Assembly (NCBI GenBank): GCA_029237815.1
Contig: JAQZBP010000003.1
Span: 1-64,000, forward strand
Length of the DNA stretch: 64,000 nucleotides
Origin: Moraxellaceae bacterium
GTDB lineage: Bacteria; Pseudomonadota; Gammaproteobacteria; Pseudomonadales; Moraxellaceae
Direction: 5' to 3'
Each line of letters starts with the position of its first letter. The stretch's first letter is position 1. A program made the translations under genes and the position numbers. Below the pieces are notes generated by a model. The model did not search any database, had not been told where the DNA came from, and was given only the letters and a program-made list of their open reading frames with translations. Below are positions 7,423-16,887 of this stretch, piece by piece.

Positions 7423-10176
7423 TCATTCACTTTCGCTGTCGCCAGCGGCACCCGGGGCATCAGACACATCGGGACCGGTTTCGCCTCCCTCCTCGACTGT
7501 TTCCCCGACGTAATCATCGTCACCGCCGACGTCGACCAGGCGAACCAGGCCGACCAGGTGCTCGTCCTCGGCCAACTTGATCAGTGTCACGCCCTGCGTA
7601 TTGCGACCCGACATCGAAACTTCGGCAACGCGGGTACGCACCAGGGTTCCCTGGTCGGAGATCAGCATCAGCTCGTCCTCGTCGGAGACCAGTACCGCTC
7701 CCACCAGTGCGCCATTGCGCTCGGAAGTCTGGATGGCAATCACGCCCTGGCCGCCGCGACCGCGACGCGGGAAGCCCGCCAGCTCAGTGCGCTTGCCGAA
7801 GCCGTTCTCGGACGCCGTCAGGATTTGCGCGCCTGCCTCCGGAATGATCATGGAAATCAGGTGCTGGCCGGCCGGCAGGCGCATGCCGCGCACGCCGCGG
7901 GCATTGCGGCCCATGATGCGTACGTGCTTTTCCTTGAAACGGATGACCTTGCCGCCGTCGGAGAAGAGCATCACCTCGCAGGCACCATTGGTGACGGCTG
8001 CCGCGATAAGCGTGTCGCCCTCCTCCAGGCGCAGTGCGATCAGACCGTTGCTGCGCGGCCGGCTGAACTGCACCAGCGGCGTCTTCTTGACCGTGCCCGA
8101 GGCAGTAGCCATGAAGATATAGGCGCCGGTGGGCTCGTCCTGGGTATCGTCGGCGTCTTCGCTGTCGACACCTTCCTCTTCGACCTCGGGCAGCACGTCG
8201 ACGGCGCTGTCTTCAAGATCTTCGTCTTCCTCCGGCGCCTGCGCGGCCAGGGCGTCGAGATCCACCGGCAACAGCGCTGTGATGCGCTCGCCAGCGGCCA
8301 GCGGCAGGATGTTCACGATGGGCTTGCCCTTGGAACCGCGGCCACCAGAGGGCAGCTCGTAGACTTTGAGCCAGTAGACCTTGCCTGCGCTGGTAAAGCA
8401 CAGCACCGTGTCGTGCGTGCTGGCGACCAGCAACTGCTCGATGTAGTCCTCGTCCTTTACCGCCGTCGCCGACTTGCCGCGACCGCCGCGCCGCTGCGCG
8501 CGGTAATCCGCGAGCGGCTGCGTCTTGGCGTAGCCGGCGTGGGAAATGGTCAGCACCACCTGTTCTTCGGTAATGAGGTCTTCCAGCGTGAGATCCAGTC
8601 GCGACGCAATGATTTCCGTACGGCGGGCATCGCCGTACTGGTCGCGCACCTGCGTCAGTTCCTCACGGATCACCTGCAGCAGCCGCTCCGGATTCGCCAG
8701 AATGAGGCCGAGCTCACGGATGCGTTCCAGGATTTCCTGGTATTCCGCGACGAGCTTGTCCTGCTCGAGGCCGGTAAGACGGTTGAGCCGCAGATCGAGG
8801 ATGGCCTGGGCCTGTTCGGCAGAAAGACGATAGCGCCCCTCCACAAGACCGAACTGCGACGGCAGGCCATCAGGACGACAGGCGTTGGCGTCACCGGCAC
8901 GCTCCAGCATGCCCTGCACGGCGCCCGGCTCCCAGGTGGCGAGCAGCAGGCGATCCTTGGCATCGGACGGGCTCGGCGACGTCTTGATGAGGTCGATGAC
9001 CGGATCGATGTTCGCCAGCGCCACGGCGAGACCTTCCAGGATATGGCCGCGTTCGCGCGCCTTGCGCAACTCGAACACCGTACGCCGCGTCACCACTTCC
9101 CGGCGGTGCCGCACGAAGGCCTCGATCATGTCCTTCAGGTTGAGCAGCTTTGGCTGCCCGTCCACGAGGGCGACCATGTTGATGCCGAACACGCTCTGCA
9201 ACTGCGTCTGTGCAAAGAGGTTGTTGACCACCACTTCGGCAACTTCGCCGCGCTTGATCTCGATGACGATGCGCATGCCATCCTTGTCGGACTCGTCGCG
9301 CAGCTCGGAAATGCCTTCCAGCTTCTTCTCTTTCACCAGCTCGGCGATCTTCTCGATCACGCGTGCCTTGTTCAGCTGGTAGGGAATTTCCGTGAAGATG
9401 ATGGACTGCCGGCCTGTCTTGGCGTCGGTCTCGATATTGTGGCGAGCACGCATGTAGATGCGGCCGCGGCCGGTGCGGTACGCCTCGATGATGCCGGCGC
9501 GGCCATTGATGATGGCGGCGGTCGGGAAATCCGGACCATGGATGTGCTCCATGAGGCCATCGATGGTGATGGTGTCGTCTTCGAGGTAGGCCAGGCAGCC
9601 GTTCACCACTTCCGTGAGATTGTGCGGGGGAATGTTGGTCGCCATGCCAACGGCGATGCCGGCCGAGCCATTGATCAGCAGGTTGGGTACCTTGGTGGGC
9701 ATCACCGCGGGAATCTGCTCGGTGCCATCGTAGTTCGGCACCCAGTCGACGGTTTCCTTGTCGAGGTCCGCGAGCAGCTCGTGGGCCAGGCGCGTCATGC
9801 GCACTTCGGTGTAACGCATGGCCGCAGCGTTGTCGCCATCGACCGAACCGAAGTTGCCTTGCCCGTCCACCAGCATGTAGCGCAGCGAAAAAGGCTGCGC
9901 CATGCGTACGATGGTGTCGTAGACGGCACTGTCGCCGTGTGGGTGGTATTTACCGATAACGTCACCGACCACGCGGGCCGATTTCTTGTAGGCCTTGTTC
10001 CAGTCGTTGCCCAGTTCGTGCATGGCAAAAAGCACGCGCCGGTGCACGGGCTTCAGGCCATCGCGCACGTCCGGGAGGGCGCGGCCCACGATGACGCTCA
10101 TGGCGTAATCGAGGTAAGACTGCTTCAGCTCGTCTTCGATATTGACCGGCAGGATTTCTTTGGCGAATTCGGTCAT
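7423..10176 (-). CDS. gyrA: DNA gyrase subunit A
   Basis: This 917-residue type II topoisomerase subunit breaks and rejoins DNA during negative supercoiling. The catalytic tyrosine is Tyr122 in AMRYTEVR. The quinolone-determining region [10 protein letters not shown] keeps Ser83 and Asp87, the susceptible form. A GyrA box (QRRGGRG) near residue 560 begins the C-terminal pinwheel that wraps DNA. The protein is about 40 residues longer than the E. coli form because of a strongly acidic insert near residues 637-680 ([23 protein letters not shown]) within the pinwheel, and it ends in a second acidic tail. GAGGAT lies a few bases before the ATG. It heads the seven-gene minus-strand series. Confidence 0.97.
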   Translation of the reverse strand: MTEFAKEILPVNIEDELKQSYLDYAMSVIVGRALPDVRDGLKPVHRRVLFAMHELGNDWNKAYKKSARVVGDVIGKYHPHGDSAVYDTIVRMAQPFSLRYMLVDGQGNFGSVDGDNAAAMRYTEVRMTRLAHELLADLDKETVDWVPNYDGTEQIPAVMPTKVPNLLINGSAGIAVGMATNIPPHNLTEVVNGCLAYLEDDTITIDGLMEHIHGPDFPTAAIINGRAGIIEAYRTGRGRIYMRARHNIETDAKTGRQSIIFTEIPYQLNKARVIEKIAELVKEKKLEGISELRDESDKDGMRIVIEIKRGEVAEVVVNNLFAQTQLQSVFGINMVALVDGQPKLLNLKDMIEAFVRHRREVVTRRTVFELRKARERGHILEGLAVALANIDPVIDLIKTSPSPSDAKDRLLLATWEPGAVQGMLERAGDANACRPDGLPSQFGLVEGRYRLSAEQAQAILDLRLNRLTGLEQDKLVAEYQEILERIRELGLILANPERLLQVIREELTQVRDQYGDARRTEIIASRLDLTLEDLITEEQVVLTISHAGYAKTQPLADYRAQRRGGRGKSATAVKDEDYIEQLLVASTHDTVLCFTSAGKVYWLKVYELPSGGRGSKGKPIVNILPLAAGERITALLPVDLDALAAQAPEEDEDLEDSAVDVLPEVEEEGVDSEDADDTQDEPTGAYIFMATASGTVKKTPLVQFSRPRSNGLIALRLEEGDTLIAAAVTNGACEVMLFSDGGKVIRFKEKHVRIMGRNARGVRGMRLPAGQHLISMIIPEAGAQILTASENGFGKRTELAGFPRRGRGGQGVIAIQTSERNGALVGAVLVSDEDELMLISDQGTLVRTRVAEVSMSGRNTQGVTLIKLAEDEHLVGLVRLVDVGGDDDYVGETVEEGGETGPDVSDAPGAAGDSESE

Positions 10177-10308
10177 CCAGATCCTCGTTTGCTAGGGCTG
10201 CCGCACCGGTCTTCAAGCCGGCTCGCGGAGGGTTCTCCAAAGCGCGGAACATTACCATAAATCAGTGGCTTAGCGCACCCAGAACAAGGCTCCGGAACGC
10301 TTTTTTCA

Positions 10309-10338
10309 TGGCACTGGCCGGGCCTGAATCGCTATACT
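10309..10338 (+). promoter_or_regulatory. Possible sigma-70 promoter for ubiG
   Basis: TATACT at 10333-10338 is a good -10 hexamer located 38 bases before the ubiG start. The best -35 partner is only TGGCAC at 18-bp spacing, so the call rests mainly on the -10 and its position in the gyrA/ubiG divergent gap. Confidence 0.35.
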
Positions 10339-10375
10339 TCCGGGCCCCTTCCGGGACAGCCAAGGAATTCCCGTC

Positions 10376-11113
10376 ATGACCCTGCCCTCGCCCTCTGCGG
10401 GCCCGAATGTCGACCCTGCCGAAATCGCCAAATTCGAGGCCCTGGCGGCCCGCTGGTGGGACCCGCATTCCGAATTCAAGCCGCTGCACGACATCAATCC
10501 ACTGCGCCTGAACTGGATCGACGAACGCGTCGGCCTGGCCGGCAAGACGGTACTGGACGTCGGCTGTGGCGGCGGCATCCTCTCCGAGAGCATGGCGCGC
10601 CGGGGTGCCGCCGTGACCGGTATCGACATGGGCGAAGCCCCGCTTTCAGTGGCACGGCTGCACCTGCTCGAAAGCAAGCTGTCGGTGGACTACCGCCGTA
10701 TTCCGGCCGAGGAACTGGCGCTGGAAAGGCCGGTGTCCTTTGACGCCGTGACCTGCCTGGAGATGCTGGAGCACGTCCCGGAGCCGGCATCCGTGGTGAA
10801 GGCCTGCTTCGACCTCGTGAAGCCCGGGGGATGGGTGTTCTTTTCCACCCTCAACCGCAACCCCAAGTCCTATGCCTTCGCCATACTGGGCGCCGAATAC
10901 ATCCTTAAGCTGCTGCCACGTGGCACCCACGACTACGCCAAGTTCATCAAGCCCTCGGAACTCGCCGGCTGGGTGCGGACGGCCGGCCTCGACATGAAGG
11001 ACATGACAGGCCTGCACTACAACCCGTTCAGTCGCCGCTACTGGCTGGCACCGAACGTGGACGTGAATTACATGATCGCCACCCGCCGTCCCGGCCCGGC
11101 GGAGACGACCTGA
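10376..11113 (+). CDS. ubiG: Ubiquinone biosynthesis O-methyltransferase
   Basis: This 245-residue SAM-dependent class I methyltransferase carries out the two O-methylation steps of ubiquinone synthesis. SAM motif I is [13 protein letters not shown] (about residues 58-70). The family N-terminus ([19 protein letters not shown]) and the [12 protein letters not shown] segment identify UbiG specifically. AAGGAA lies 8 bases before the ATG. Its stop overlaps the next start (TGATG), so ubiG and mupP are translationally coupled. Confidence 0.96.
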   Translation: MTLPSPSAGPNVDPAEIAKFEALAARWWDPHSEFKPLHDINPLRLNWIDERVGLAGKTVLDVGCGGGILSESMARRGAAVTGIDMGEAPLSVARLHLLESKLSVDYRRIPAEELALERPVSFDAVTCLEMLEHVPEPASVVKACFDLVKPGGWVFFSTLNRNPKSYAFAILGAEYILKLLPRGTHDYAKFIKPSELAGWVRTAGLDMKDMTGLHYNPFSRRYWLAPNVDVNYMIATRRPGPAETT

Positions 11114-11781
11114 TGCTGCGTTATGACGCCGTGCTGTTCGACCTGGACGGCACCCTGATCGATACGGCACCTGACTTTGTAGCCGTGCTGAACCGCCAGC
11201 GCCTTGCCCATGGCCGCGAGCCGCTGCCTGCGCCCAGGATCCGCGCCGTCGTTTCCCAAGGCGCCCGGGCCGTGGTCGCCCTGGGCTTCGGCGACCGCTT
11301 CGATGTCGACTCCGATGAATTCGAGGCGCTGCGCCAGGAGTTCCTGCAGACCTACCTCAGGCACATCGCTGACGAGAGCCGCCTGTTTCCGGGCATGGAC
11401 GATCTTCTGCGCGCGCTCGAGGCGCGCAACGTGCCCTGGGGCATCGTCACCAACAAGCAGAGCATGTTCACCCTGCCCCTCCTTAAAGCGCTCCAGCTGT
11501 CCTCGCGCTGCGCGGTCGCGATCTGCCCCGACATGGTCAACCACGGCAAACCCCATCCCGAGCCGATGCTCAAGGCGGCGGATGCGGTCCGGGCCAGGCC
11601 CGAAGCGTGCGTCTATGTTGGCGACCACCGTCGTGACATCGAGGCCGGGCGCAATGCCGGCATGTATACCGTCGCCGTGCGCTACGGCTATGTGCTGGAA
11701 GGCGAGACCGCTGATGAGTGGGGCGCGGACAGCACCGTGGACTCCGTCACCGAACTTTCACGCCTGCTGGGCGTGAGCTGA
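11113..11781 (+). CDS. mupP: HAD phosphatase, likely N-acetylmuramic acid 6-phosphate phosphatase
   Basis: This 222-residue haloacid dehalogenase-type phosphatase has the nucleophile motif DLDGTLID, the motif II threonine in GIVTNKQ and the motif III/IV region GKPHPEP...YVGDHRRDIEAG. Automated annotation often calls such proteins phosphoglycolate phosphatase. In Pseudomonas the HAD protein encoded directly after ubiG and before a YciK-like dehydrogenase is MupP. MupP dephosphorylates MurNAc-6-phosphate in cell-wall recycling that bypasses de novo UDP-MurNAc synthesis. Sequence pattern and gene order match, so I favour MupP; the HAD family itself is certain. Confidence 0.82.
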   Translation: MLRYDAVLFDLDGTLIDTAPDFVAVLNRQRLAHGREPLPAPRIRAVVSQGARAVVALGFGDRFDVDSDEFEALRQEFLQTYLRHIADESRLFPGMDDLLRALEARNVPWGIVTNKQSMFTLPLLKALQLSSRCAVAICPDMVNHGKPHPEPMLKAADAVRARPEACVYVGDHRRDIEAGRNAGMYTVAVRYGYVLEGETADEWGADSTVDSVTELSRLLGVS

Positions 11782-11792
11782 AGGAAACGAGC

Positions 11793-12539
11793 ATGAACAA
11801 CTATCAAGCCCCTGCCGGCCTGCTGCAAGAACGCGTCATCCTTGTCACGGGTGCCGGTGACGGCATCGGACGCGTTGCCGCCCGGGCATACGCCGCGCAT
11901 GGCGCCACGGTGATACTCCTTGGCCGTACGCTGGCCAAGCTGGAATCCGCCTACGACGAAATCGAGGCCGCAGGGGCCGCGCAGCCGGCGATCGTGACGC
12001 TCGAGCTCTCCACCGCCACCATTGCCGACTACCAGCAGCTGGCCGAAACCATCGAGCGCGAATTCGGCCGTCTGGACGGCATCCTGCACAATGCCGCCGT
12101 GCTGGGCGACATAACCCCCCTTGAAATGTACGACCCCGATACCTGGGATTTCGTCATGAACACCAACCTCCGCTCGCCCTTCCTGATGACGCAGGCCCTG
12201 CTGCCCCTGCTCAAGCAGTCGCCCGACGCGTCCGTGGTGTTCACGACAAGCTCGGTGGGACGCCGGGCGCGCGCCTTCTGGGGCGCCTATGCCGTTTCAA
12301 AGGCCGGCATCGAGAACCTGTCGCAAATGCTCGCGGACGAGTTGCGCAACATTTCTGCCATCCGCGTCAATTGCATCAATCCCGGCGCCACGCGCACGCG
12401 GATGCGGGCATCGGCGTATCCCGGCGAAAACCCGCAGTCCCTGAAGACACCGGAAGACCTCATGCCCCTGTATCTTTACCTGATGGGCCCGGACAGCCGT
12501 GGGACCTCTGGCGAGTCGCTGGATGCGCAACCTAAGTGA
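11793..12539 (+). CDS. yciK: Short-chain dehydrogenase, YciK type
   Basis: This 248-residue SDR oxidoreductase has the cofactor motif TGAGDGIG near the N-terminus, the NAA motif (HNAAVLGD) and the catalytic Ser/Tyr/Lys pattern SSVGRRARAFWGAYAVSK. The ATG at 11793 is chosen because AAGGAAA precedes it and MNNYQAPAGLLQERVILVTG fits the family; an upstream ATG lies inside mupP. The physiological substrate of YciK is not established. It closes the ubiG-mupP-yciK unit and is followed at once by a strong terminator. Confidence 0.88.
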   Translation: MNNYQAPAGLLQERVILVTGAGDGIGRVAARAYAAHGATVILLGRTLAKLESAYDEIEAAGAAQPAIVTLELSTATIADYQQLAETIEREFGRLDGILHNAAVLGDITPLEMYDPDTWDFVMNTNLRSPFLMTQALLPLLKQSPDASVVFTTSSVGRRARAFWGAYAVSKAGIENLSQMLADELRNISAIRVNCINPGATRTRMRASAYPGENPQSLKTPEDLMPLYLYLMGPDSRGTSGESLDAQPK

Positions 12540-12550
12540 TCCTTGCAGGG

Positions 12551-12588
12551 GAAATGAAAAAGCCGGCAGTTGCCGGCTTTTTCATTTC
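12551..12588. terminator. Bidirectional terminator between yciK and rluB
   Basis: A perfect 18-bp inverted repeat (GAAATGAAAAAGCCGGCA and its complement, 2-base loop) has A-runs on one flank and T-runs on the other. It can act for both convergent genes. Confidence 0.9.
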
Positions 12589-12628
12589 CTTCACCACTTG
12601 GCCTTCAGGCCACGTGCCGACTCTCCAC

Positions 12629-13519
12629 TCACTCTTCCGGAGAGCCATCCTGACGGGGACGGCCGCCATGCCCGTCGCGACGCTGCTGGCGCAGGAAACC
12701 GCCACGACGCGCCGGCAAGGGATTCTCCTGCATCTTTTCCGTGCGGCGCTTGGCCAGGCCATAGAGGCCAGTGCCGCGGCGAGGCCGCAGCTGCACGATC
12801 TCGATAAGCTGATCGATGTCCGGCTTGTCGAGCTCGATCCAGCGCCCCGTCTTCAGGGTGCGCGGCAGTGACACCGTCCCATAGCGGGTGCGTAGCAGGC
12901 GGCTGACCTTCAGGTTCTGTGACTCGAAGAGACGACGCACCTCCCGATTCCGGCCCTCCTTCACCACTACCTGCCACCAACGGTTGAAGCCTTCGCCACC
13001 CAGTTCGGACATCTTCTCGAATTTGGCGGGGCCATCCTCCAGCGTCACGCCCTCAAGCAGTGCGCTACGTATGGCAGGCGTCACGTCGCCCATCACACGC
13101 ACAGCATATTCGCGCTCGATCTCGTTGGACGGATGCATGAGGCGATTGGCCAGCTCGCCGTCTGTGGTGAACAGCAGCAGGCCGGAGCTGTTCACGTCGA
13201 GGCGGCCCACCATGACCCAACGCTCGCCACGCATGACGGGAAGCCGGTCGAATACGGTGGGGCGGCCCTCCGGGTCATTGCGTGAGCAGATTTCGCCCTC
13301 GGGCTTGTAATACACGAGTACGCGACGCCGCATCTCCTCCTCGACAGTGAACTGCACGCGACGACCGTCGACACGGAGCTCGTCCGTCGCCTCGACCCTG
13401 TCGCCCAGCGTGGCGAGCTTGCCGTTGACGCTGACACGGCCGTCAGCAATCGCCTGCTCCATATGGCGTCGCGAACCAAGGCCGCAACGGGCCAGAACTT
13501 TTTGCAACTTCTCACTCAT
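12629..13519 (-). CDS. rluB: 23S rRNA pseudouridine synthase B
   Basis: This 296-residue RsuA-family enzyme isomerises U2605 of 23S rRNA. An S4 RNA-binding domain (residues 1-60, LQKVLARCGLGSRR) precedes the catalytic domain with the aspartate motif GRLDVNSSGLLL and the ending GRNREVRRLFE. A basic, glycine- and arginine-rich tail of about 45 residues follows (LPARRGGFLRQQRRD), as is common in RluB. It lies downstream of scpAB, a frequent gammaproteobacterial arrangement. Confidence 0.95.
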   Translation of the reverse strand: MSEKLQKVLARCGLGSRRHMEQAIADGRVSVNGKLATLGDRVEATDELRVDGRRVQFTVEEEMRRRVLVYYKPEGEICSRNDPEGRPTVFDRLPVMRGERWVMVGRLDVNSSGLLLFTTDGELANRLMHPSNEIEREYAVRVMGDVTPAIRSALLEGVTLEDGPAKFEKMSELGGEGFNRWWQVVVKEGRNREVRRLFESQNLKVSRLLRTRYGTVSLPRTLKTGRWIELDKPDIDQLIEIVQLRPRRGTGLYGLAKRRTEKMQENPLPARRGGFLRQQRRDGHGGRPRQDGSPEE

Positions 13520-13581
13520 GGGCAGACTGCTCTTTGGCGTTCACAAGGGCCTTCTTCTCTATCGCAGAAGAAGTGCACGTC

Positions 13582-14274
13582 TCACTCGAAAATCTCGTCT
13601 TTGCGATTATCGTCCTTGTCCTCGCGCTCGATATCGGCGTCCAGGTCGGCCATGACCTCCGCCAGCTGATTCGCCTCGGGCTGAACCAGTTCCTGTGCCT
13701 CCAGGAACTCGAGCTCCTCGTTGATCTTCTCGAGGTCTCGTATTTCAGCGAGAGATGGCAGTTCGGCAAGCGTCTTCAGGTTGAAGCTGTCGAGGAACTC
13801 ACGCGTCGTGGCGAACAGCGCGGGACGACCCGGCACGTCGCGATGACCGGCTACACGGATCCATTCGCGCTCAATCAGCGTCTTGATGATGTGCGAGCTG
13901 ACCGACACGCCGCGAATCTCTTCGATCTCGGAGCGGGTGATGGGCTGGCGGTAAGCAATGAGTGCCAGGGTTTCCAGCAGCGCTCGCGAATAGCGCGAAG
14001 GCTTTTCCTCCCAGAGGCGACTAACCCAGGGACCGGTTTCCTGGCGCACCTGAAAGCGGAAACCCGAGGCAACCTCATTGAGCTCGATACCGCGCCCGGC
14101 ATAGTCCTGCATGAGGGACTCCAGCGTCGCCCGCATCGTGGCGTTGTCGGGACGATCCGCTTCGTCGAAGAGGAAACCCAGCTGCTCGATATTGAGTGGC
14201 TGGCCAGAGGCGAACAATGCGCCTTCTATAATCTTTTTAAGGAGTTCGGCATCCATCTCAGGGAATGGCTCCAT
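13582..14274 (-). CDS. scpB: Segregation and condensation protein B
   Basis: This 230-residue kleisin-associated protein is built of tandem winged helices and binds ScpA to regulate SMC-dependent chromosome condensation. Recognisable segments are IIEGALFASGQPLNIEQL, ETLALIAYRQPITRSEIEEIRGV and GRPALFATTREFLDSF. The ATG at 14274 overlaps the scpA stop (TGATG), supporting coupled translation; MDAELLKK six residues later is the alternative. A C-terminal acidic stretch (ADLDADIEREDKDDN) extends past the core domain. Confidence 0.95.
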   Translation of the reverse strand: MEPFPEMDAELLKKIIEGALFASGQPLNIEQLGFLFDEADRPDNATMRATLESLMQDYAGRGIELNEVASGFRFQVRQETGPWVSRLWEEKPSRYSRALLETLALIAYRQPITRSEIEEIRGVSVSSHIIKTLIEREWIRVAGHRDVPGRPALFATTREFLDSFNLKTLAELPSLAEIRDLEKINEELEFLEAQELVQPEANQLAEVMADLDADIEREDKDDNRKDEIFE

Positions 14275-15317
14275 CAGTTCTCGTCCCGGCCGGCGTCGTC
14301 CGCCGGATCGGGAATGTCATCAAGGCCCGGAATGTCGGCCTGCGTGTCGGTAGCTTCATCAGCCCCGGGCTCGTATGCGTCCTCAAGGCCGTCCTCCTCG
14401 AGCTCGACGAGGTCGTAACCCTGCCCCTCGACGTCCTGCGCGCGTGCCTTTACATGGATGGCGCCGAAGGATTCCGTCTGCACCAGGTTGATGATGCCTT
14501 CCTTCACCATCTCGAGGATGGCCATGAACGTCACCACCACGCCCAGGCGCCCCTCTTCTATCGTGAAAAGCGAAACGAACGGGATAAAGTCCTTGCCCTG
14601 CAAGCGCTCGAGTACCTGGCCCATCTTCTCGCGCAGCGTCAGCGTCTCCTTGGACACCTGATGGCTTTCGAAAAGATCGGCGCGACGGATGACGTCCTGC
14701 AGCGCCAGCAGAAGTTCGCGCAGCTCCACCTGGGGCAGCGGTTTTTCCCGCGAGTAGTCAGGACCTGCGGCCTTGCCCAGCCAGAAGTCGCGGCCTTCCT
14801 GCGGCATGCTGTCGAGATCCGCAGCCGCTTTCTTGAATCGCTCGTACTCCTGCAGACGGCGGATCAGCTCGGCGCGCGGATCCTCTTCCTCTTGTCCGTC
14901 TTCGCTTTTCGGACGCGGCAGCAGGTAGCGCGACTTGATTTCGCCGAGCATGGCGGCCATCACGAGATATTCCGCAGCCAGCTCCATGTTGAGCGAGCGC
15001 ATCATCTCGACGTAGGTCATGTACTGCTTGGTGATCTCGGCAACGGGAATGTCGAGAATGTCGAGGTTCTGGCGGCGGATCAGGTAGAGCAGGAGGTCGA
15101 GTGGACCTTCGAAAGCCTCAAGGAAGACCTCGAGCGCATCGGGAGGAATATAAAGATCGTCGGGGAGCTTGGTGAAAGCCTTGCCGTAGACGAGGGCAAA
15201 CGGCATTTCCGCCTGCTGCGGGGAAACCTCGGCAGGCGCCTGGGCGGCGGTATCGGCCTGGACATCGGCAATTGCCGCCAGTACCAGATCGTCGTCCTGT
15301 TGCGTTCCACCGGTCAT
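14274..15317 (-). CDS. scpA: Segregation and condensation protein A (kleisin)
   Basis: This 347-residue kleisin bridges the SMC heads. The core begins after a variable N-terminal extension of about 60 residues, at VFLEAFEGPLDLLLYLIRRQ, and includes AEYLVMAAMLGEIKSRYLLP. A winged-helix end (FTIEEGRLGVVVTFMAILEMVKEG) is followed by a long acidic tail rich in D and E. In this window the partner smc lies 10 kb away, in the smc-zipA-ligA group. The start is the ATG following the trpS gap. Confidence 0.95.
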   Translation of the reverse strand: MTGGTQQDDDLVLAAIADVQADTAAQAPAEVSPQQAEMPFALVYGKAFTKLPDDLYIPPDALEVFLEAFEGPLDLLLYLIRRQNLDILDIPVAEITKQYMTYVEMMRSLNMELAAEYLVMAAMLGEIKSRYLLPRPKSEDGQEEEDPRAELIRRLQEYERFKKAAADLDSMPQEGRDFWLGKAAGPDYSREKPLPQVELRELLLALQDVIRRADLFESHQVSKETLTLREKMGQVLERLQGKDFIPFVSLFTIEEGRLGVVVTFMAILEMVKEGIINLVQTESFGAIHVKARAQDVEGQGYDLVELEEDGLEDAYEPGADEATDTQADIPGLDDIPDPADDAGRDEN

Positions 15318-15413
15318 GTTGAACCTCGTTGCCGCTTCACAGCGGTTACCTTGCTTCGATCAATAGTAGCACCCCGCTCCTGCTTTCGGCTCAGGCGCGG
15401 GTGAAAATCCCGA

Positions 15414-16628
15414 TCAGCGATACGCCAGGCCCATGGCTGCCCGGACATCGCGCAGGGTGTCCTCCGCCACGGCGGAGGCCTGCTCGCTGCCCTGGTTGAG
15501 TATGTTCCGGATGATCTCGGGGCTGGACTCGTACTCGCGGCCGCGCAGCCGGATAGGCTCCAGCTCGGCATTGATGGCGTCGATGACCGGCTTCTTGCAC
15601 TCCAGGCAACCGATCCCGGCCGAGCGGCAACCCTGCTGGACCCACTGCCGGGTGGACTCGTCTGAATAGACTTCGTGCAGCTGCCACACCGGGCACACAT
15701 CCGGATTGCCGGCATCGGTGCGCCGGACGCGAGCAGGATCTGTCGGCATCTTGCGTATCTTGGCATCGACGTCGTCCGGCAGCTCGCGCAGGGAGATGAA
15801 GTTGCCATAGGACTTGGACATCTTCTGCCCGTCGAGGCCGGGCATCTTGGAGGCTTCGGTAAGCAGGGCCTGGGGCTCCGGCAGGATGATCTTGCCCGAG
15901 CCCTCGAGTGAGCCCAGCAGGCGCTCCTTGTCCCCCAGGGTGATATTCTGCTGATCCTTCACCAGGGCCTGGGCGGTGGCAAGGGCTTCGTCATCGCCGG
16001 CCTCCTGGTAGCGCTTGCGCAGGTCTACGTAGAGCTTGGCAGCCTTCTTCCCCATCTTGGTGATGGCGGCATCCACAGCTTCCTCGAAGCCGGGCTCGCG
16101 GCCGTAGAGGTGGTTGAAGCGGCGCGCGACTTCGCGCGTGATCTCGACATGGGCCACTTGGTCCGCACCGACGGGAACCAGTCCCGCCCGGTAGATCAGG
16201 ATGTCCGCACTCTGCAGCAGCGGGTACCCCAGGAAGCCATAGGTGGCGAGGTCCTTGTCCTTGAGCTTCTCCTGCTGGTCCTTGTAGGTCGGCACGCGCT
16301 CCAGCCAGCTCAAGGGTGTCATCATCGAAAGCAGTAGGTGCAGCTCGGCATGCTCCGGTACCCGGGACTGGATGAACATGTTGCAGCTATTGGGGTTGAG
16401 GCCCGCCGCCAGCCAGTCGACCACCATCTCGAAGACGCTCTGCTCGATGCCCCGCGGATCCTCGTAGGAGGTCGTCAGCGCATGCCAGTCTGCCACGAAG
16501 AAGAAGCAGTCGTATTCGTACTGCAACCTGATCCAGTTCTTGAGCACGCCATGGTAATGGCCAAGATGCAGACGGCCGGTGGGGCGCATGCCGGACAGGA
16601 CACGCTGCTGGGAGGCGACGGAACTCAA
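15414..16628 (-). CDS. trpS: Tryptophanyl-tRNA synthetase, TTG start
   Basis: This class Ic aminoacyl-tRNA synthetase charges tRNA-Trp. It carries the HIGH-type motif GRLHLGHYHG and the KMSKS loop GQKMSKSYGN. The frame stays open upstream to an ATG at 16775, but that stretch does not look like coding sequence of the family. I place the start at TTG 16628 (LSSVASQQRVLSGMRPTG), giving 404 residues. AGGAG lies exactly 6 bases before it and a promoter with a TATAAT -10 lies just upstream, inside the longer version. The length fits the longer TrpS variant of Pseudomonas-like bacteria rather than the 334-residue E. coli enzyme. Confidence 0.93.
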   Translation of the reverse strand: MSSVASQQRVLSGMRPTGRLHLGHYHGVLKNWIRLQYEYDCFFFVADWHALTTSYEDPRGIEQSVFEMVVDWLAAGLNPNSCNMFIQSRVPEHAELHLLLSMMTPLSWLERVPTYKDQQEKLKDKDLATYGFLGYPLLQSADILIYRAGLVPVGADQVAHVEITREVARRFNHLYGREPGFEEAVDAAITKMGKKAAKLYVDLRKRYQEAGDDEALATAQALVKDQQNITLGDKERLLGSLEGSGKIILPEPQALLTEASKMPGLDGQKMSKSYGNFISLRELPDDVDAKIRKMPTDPARVRRTDAGNPDVCPVWQLHEVYSDESTRQWVQQGCRSAGIGCLECKKPVIDAINAELEPIRLRGREYESSPEIIRNILNQGSEQASAVAEDTLRDVRAAMGLAYR

Positions 16629-16634
16629 GCAGGA

Positions 16635-16639
16635 CTCCT
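16635..16639 (-). promoter_or_regulatory. Shine-Dalgarno that sets the trpS TTG start
   Basis: AGGAG on the minus strand lies 6 bases before TTG 16628. No comparable site precedes any in-frame ATG or GTG upstream. Confidence 0.75.
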
Positions 16640-16677
16640 CGATTCGCTGGAGGCGGTAAGCAGTTGGAAGGGCGGTG

Positions 16678-16707
16678 ATTATAGGGGCGGGAAGGAGCCG
16701 ATGCGAA
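16678..16707 (-). promoter_or_regulatory. Sigma-70 promoter for trpS
   Basis: On the minus strand TTCGCA (16707-16702) is followed after 18 bases by a perfect TATAAT (16683-16678). It sits downstream of the yciO terminator and about 50 bases before the TTG start. It would make the ATG-started version of trpS untranslatable from this transcript. Confidence 0.7.
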
Positions 16708-16745
16708 GCGGGCACGGCGCCCTGGACGCTGAATAGCGGCCCGAC

Positions 16746-16773
16746 AAAGAAAAAGGCAGGCGTCGTGCCTGCC
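16746..16773 (-). terminator. Terminator after yciO
   Basis: GGCAGGC-loop-GCCTGCC forms a 7-bp stem with a 5-base loop, followed on the minus strand by TTTTTCTTT. It separates the rnm-yciO transcript from trpS. Confidence 0.8.
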
Positions 16774-16887
16774 AAATCTGAGGAGAAACATCAACGGGAC
16801 AAGGCCGGCACGGGTCCACCCTCATCTGCCGCCTGAATGCTAGGCGCGGCCTGCACCGGGGTGCCAATAACCAATCGCCATAATGCA

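Noticed and set aside
7420-10260. 946-codon plus-strand open frame opposite gyrA
   Set aside because: Antisense shadow of a certain gyrA gene; low-complexity His/Arg/Gln-rich translation typical of the reverse strand of high-GC genes.
11113-11781. Phosphoglycolate phosphatase (gph)
   Set aside because: Possible by general HAD similarity, but the ubiG-HAD-yciK order and sequence pattern favour MupP.
16629-16745. Tryptophan leader peptide or T-box before trpS
   Set aside because: No Trp-rich short frame or T-box sequence; the region is explained by a simple promoter and Shine-Dalgarno.
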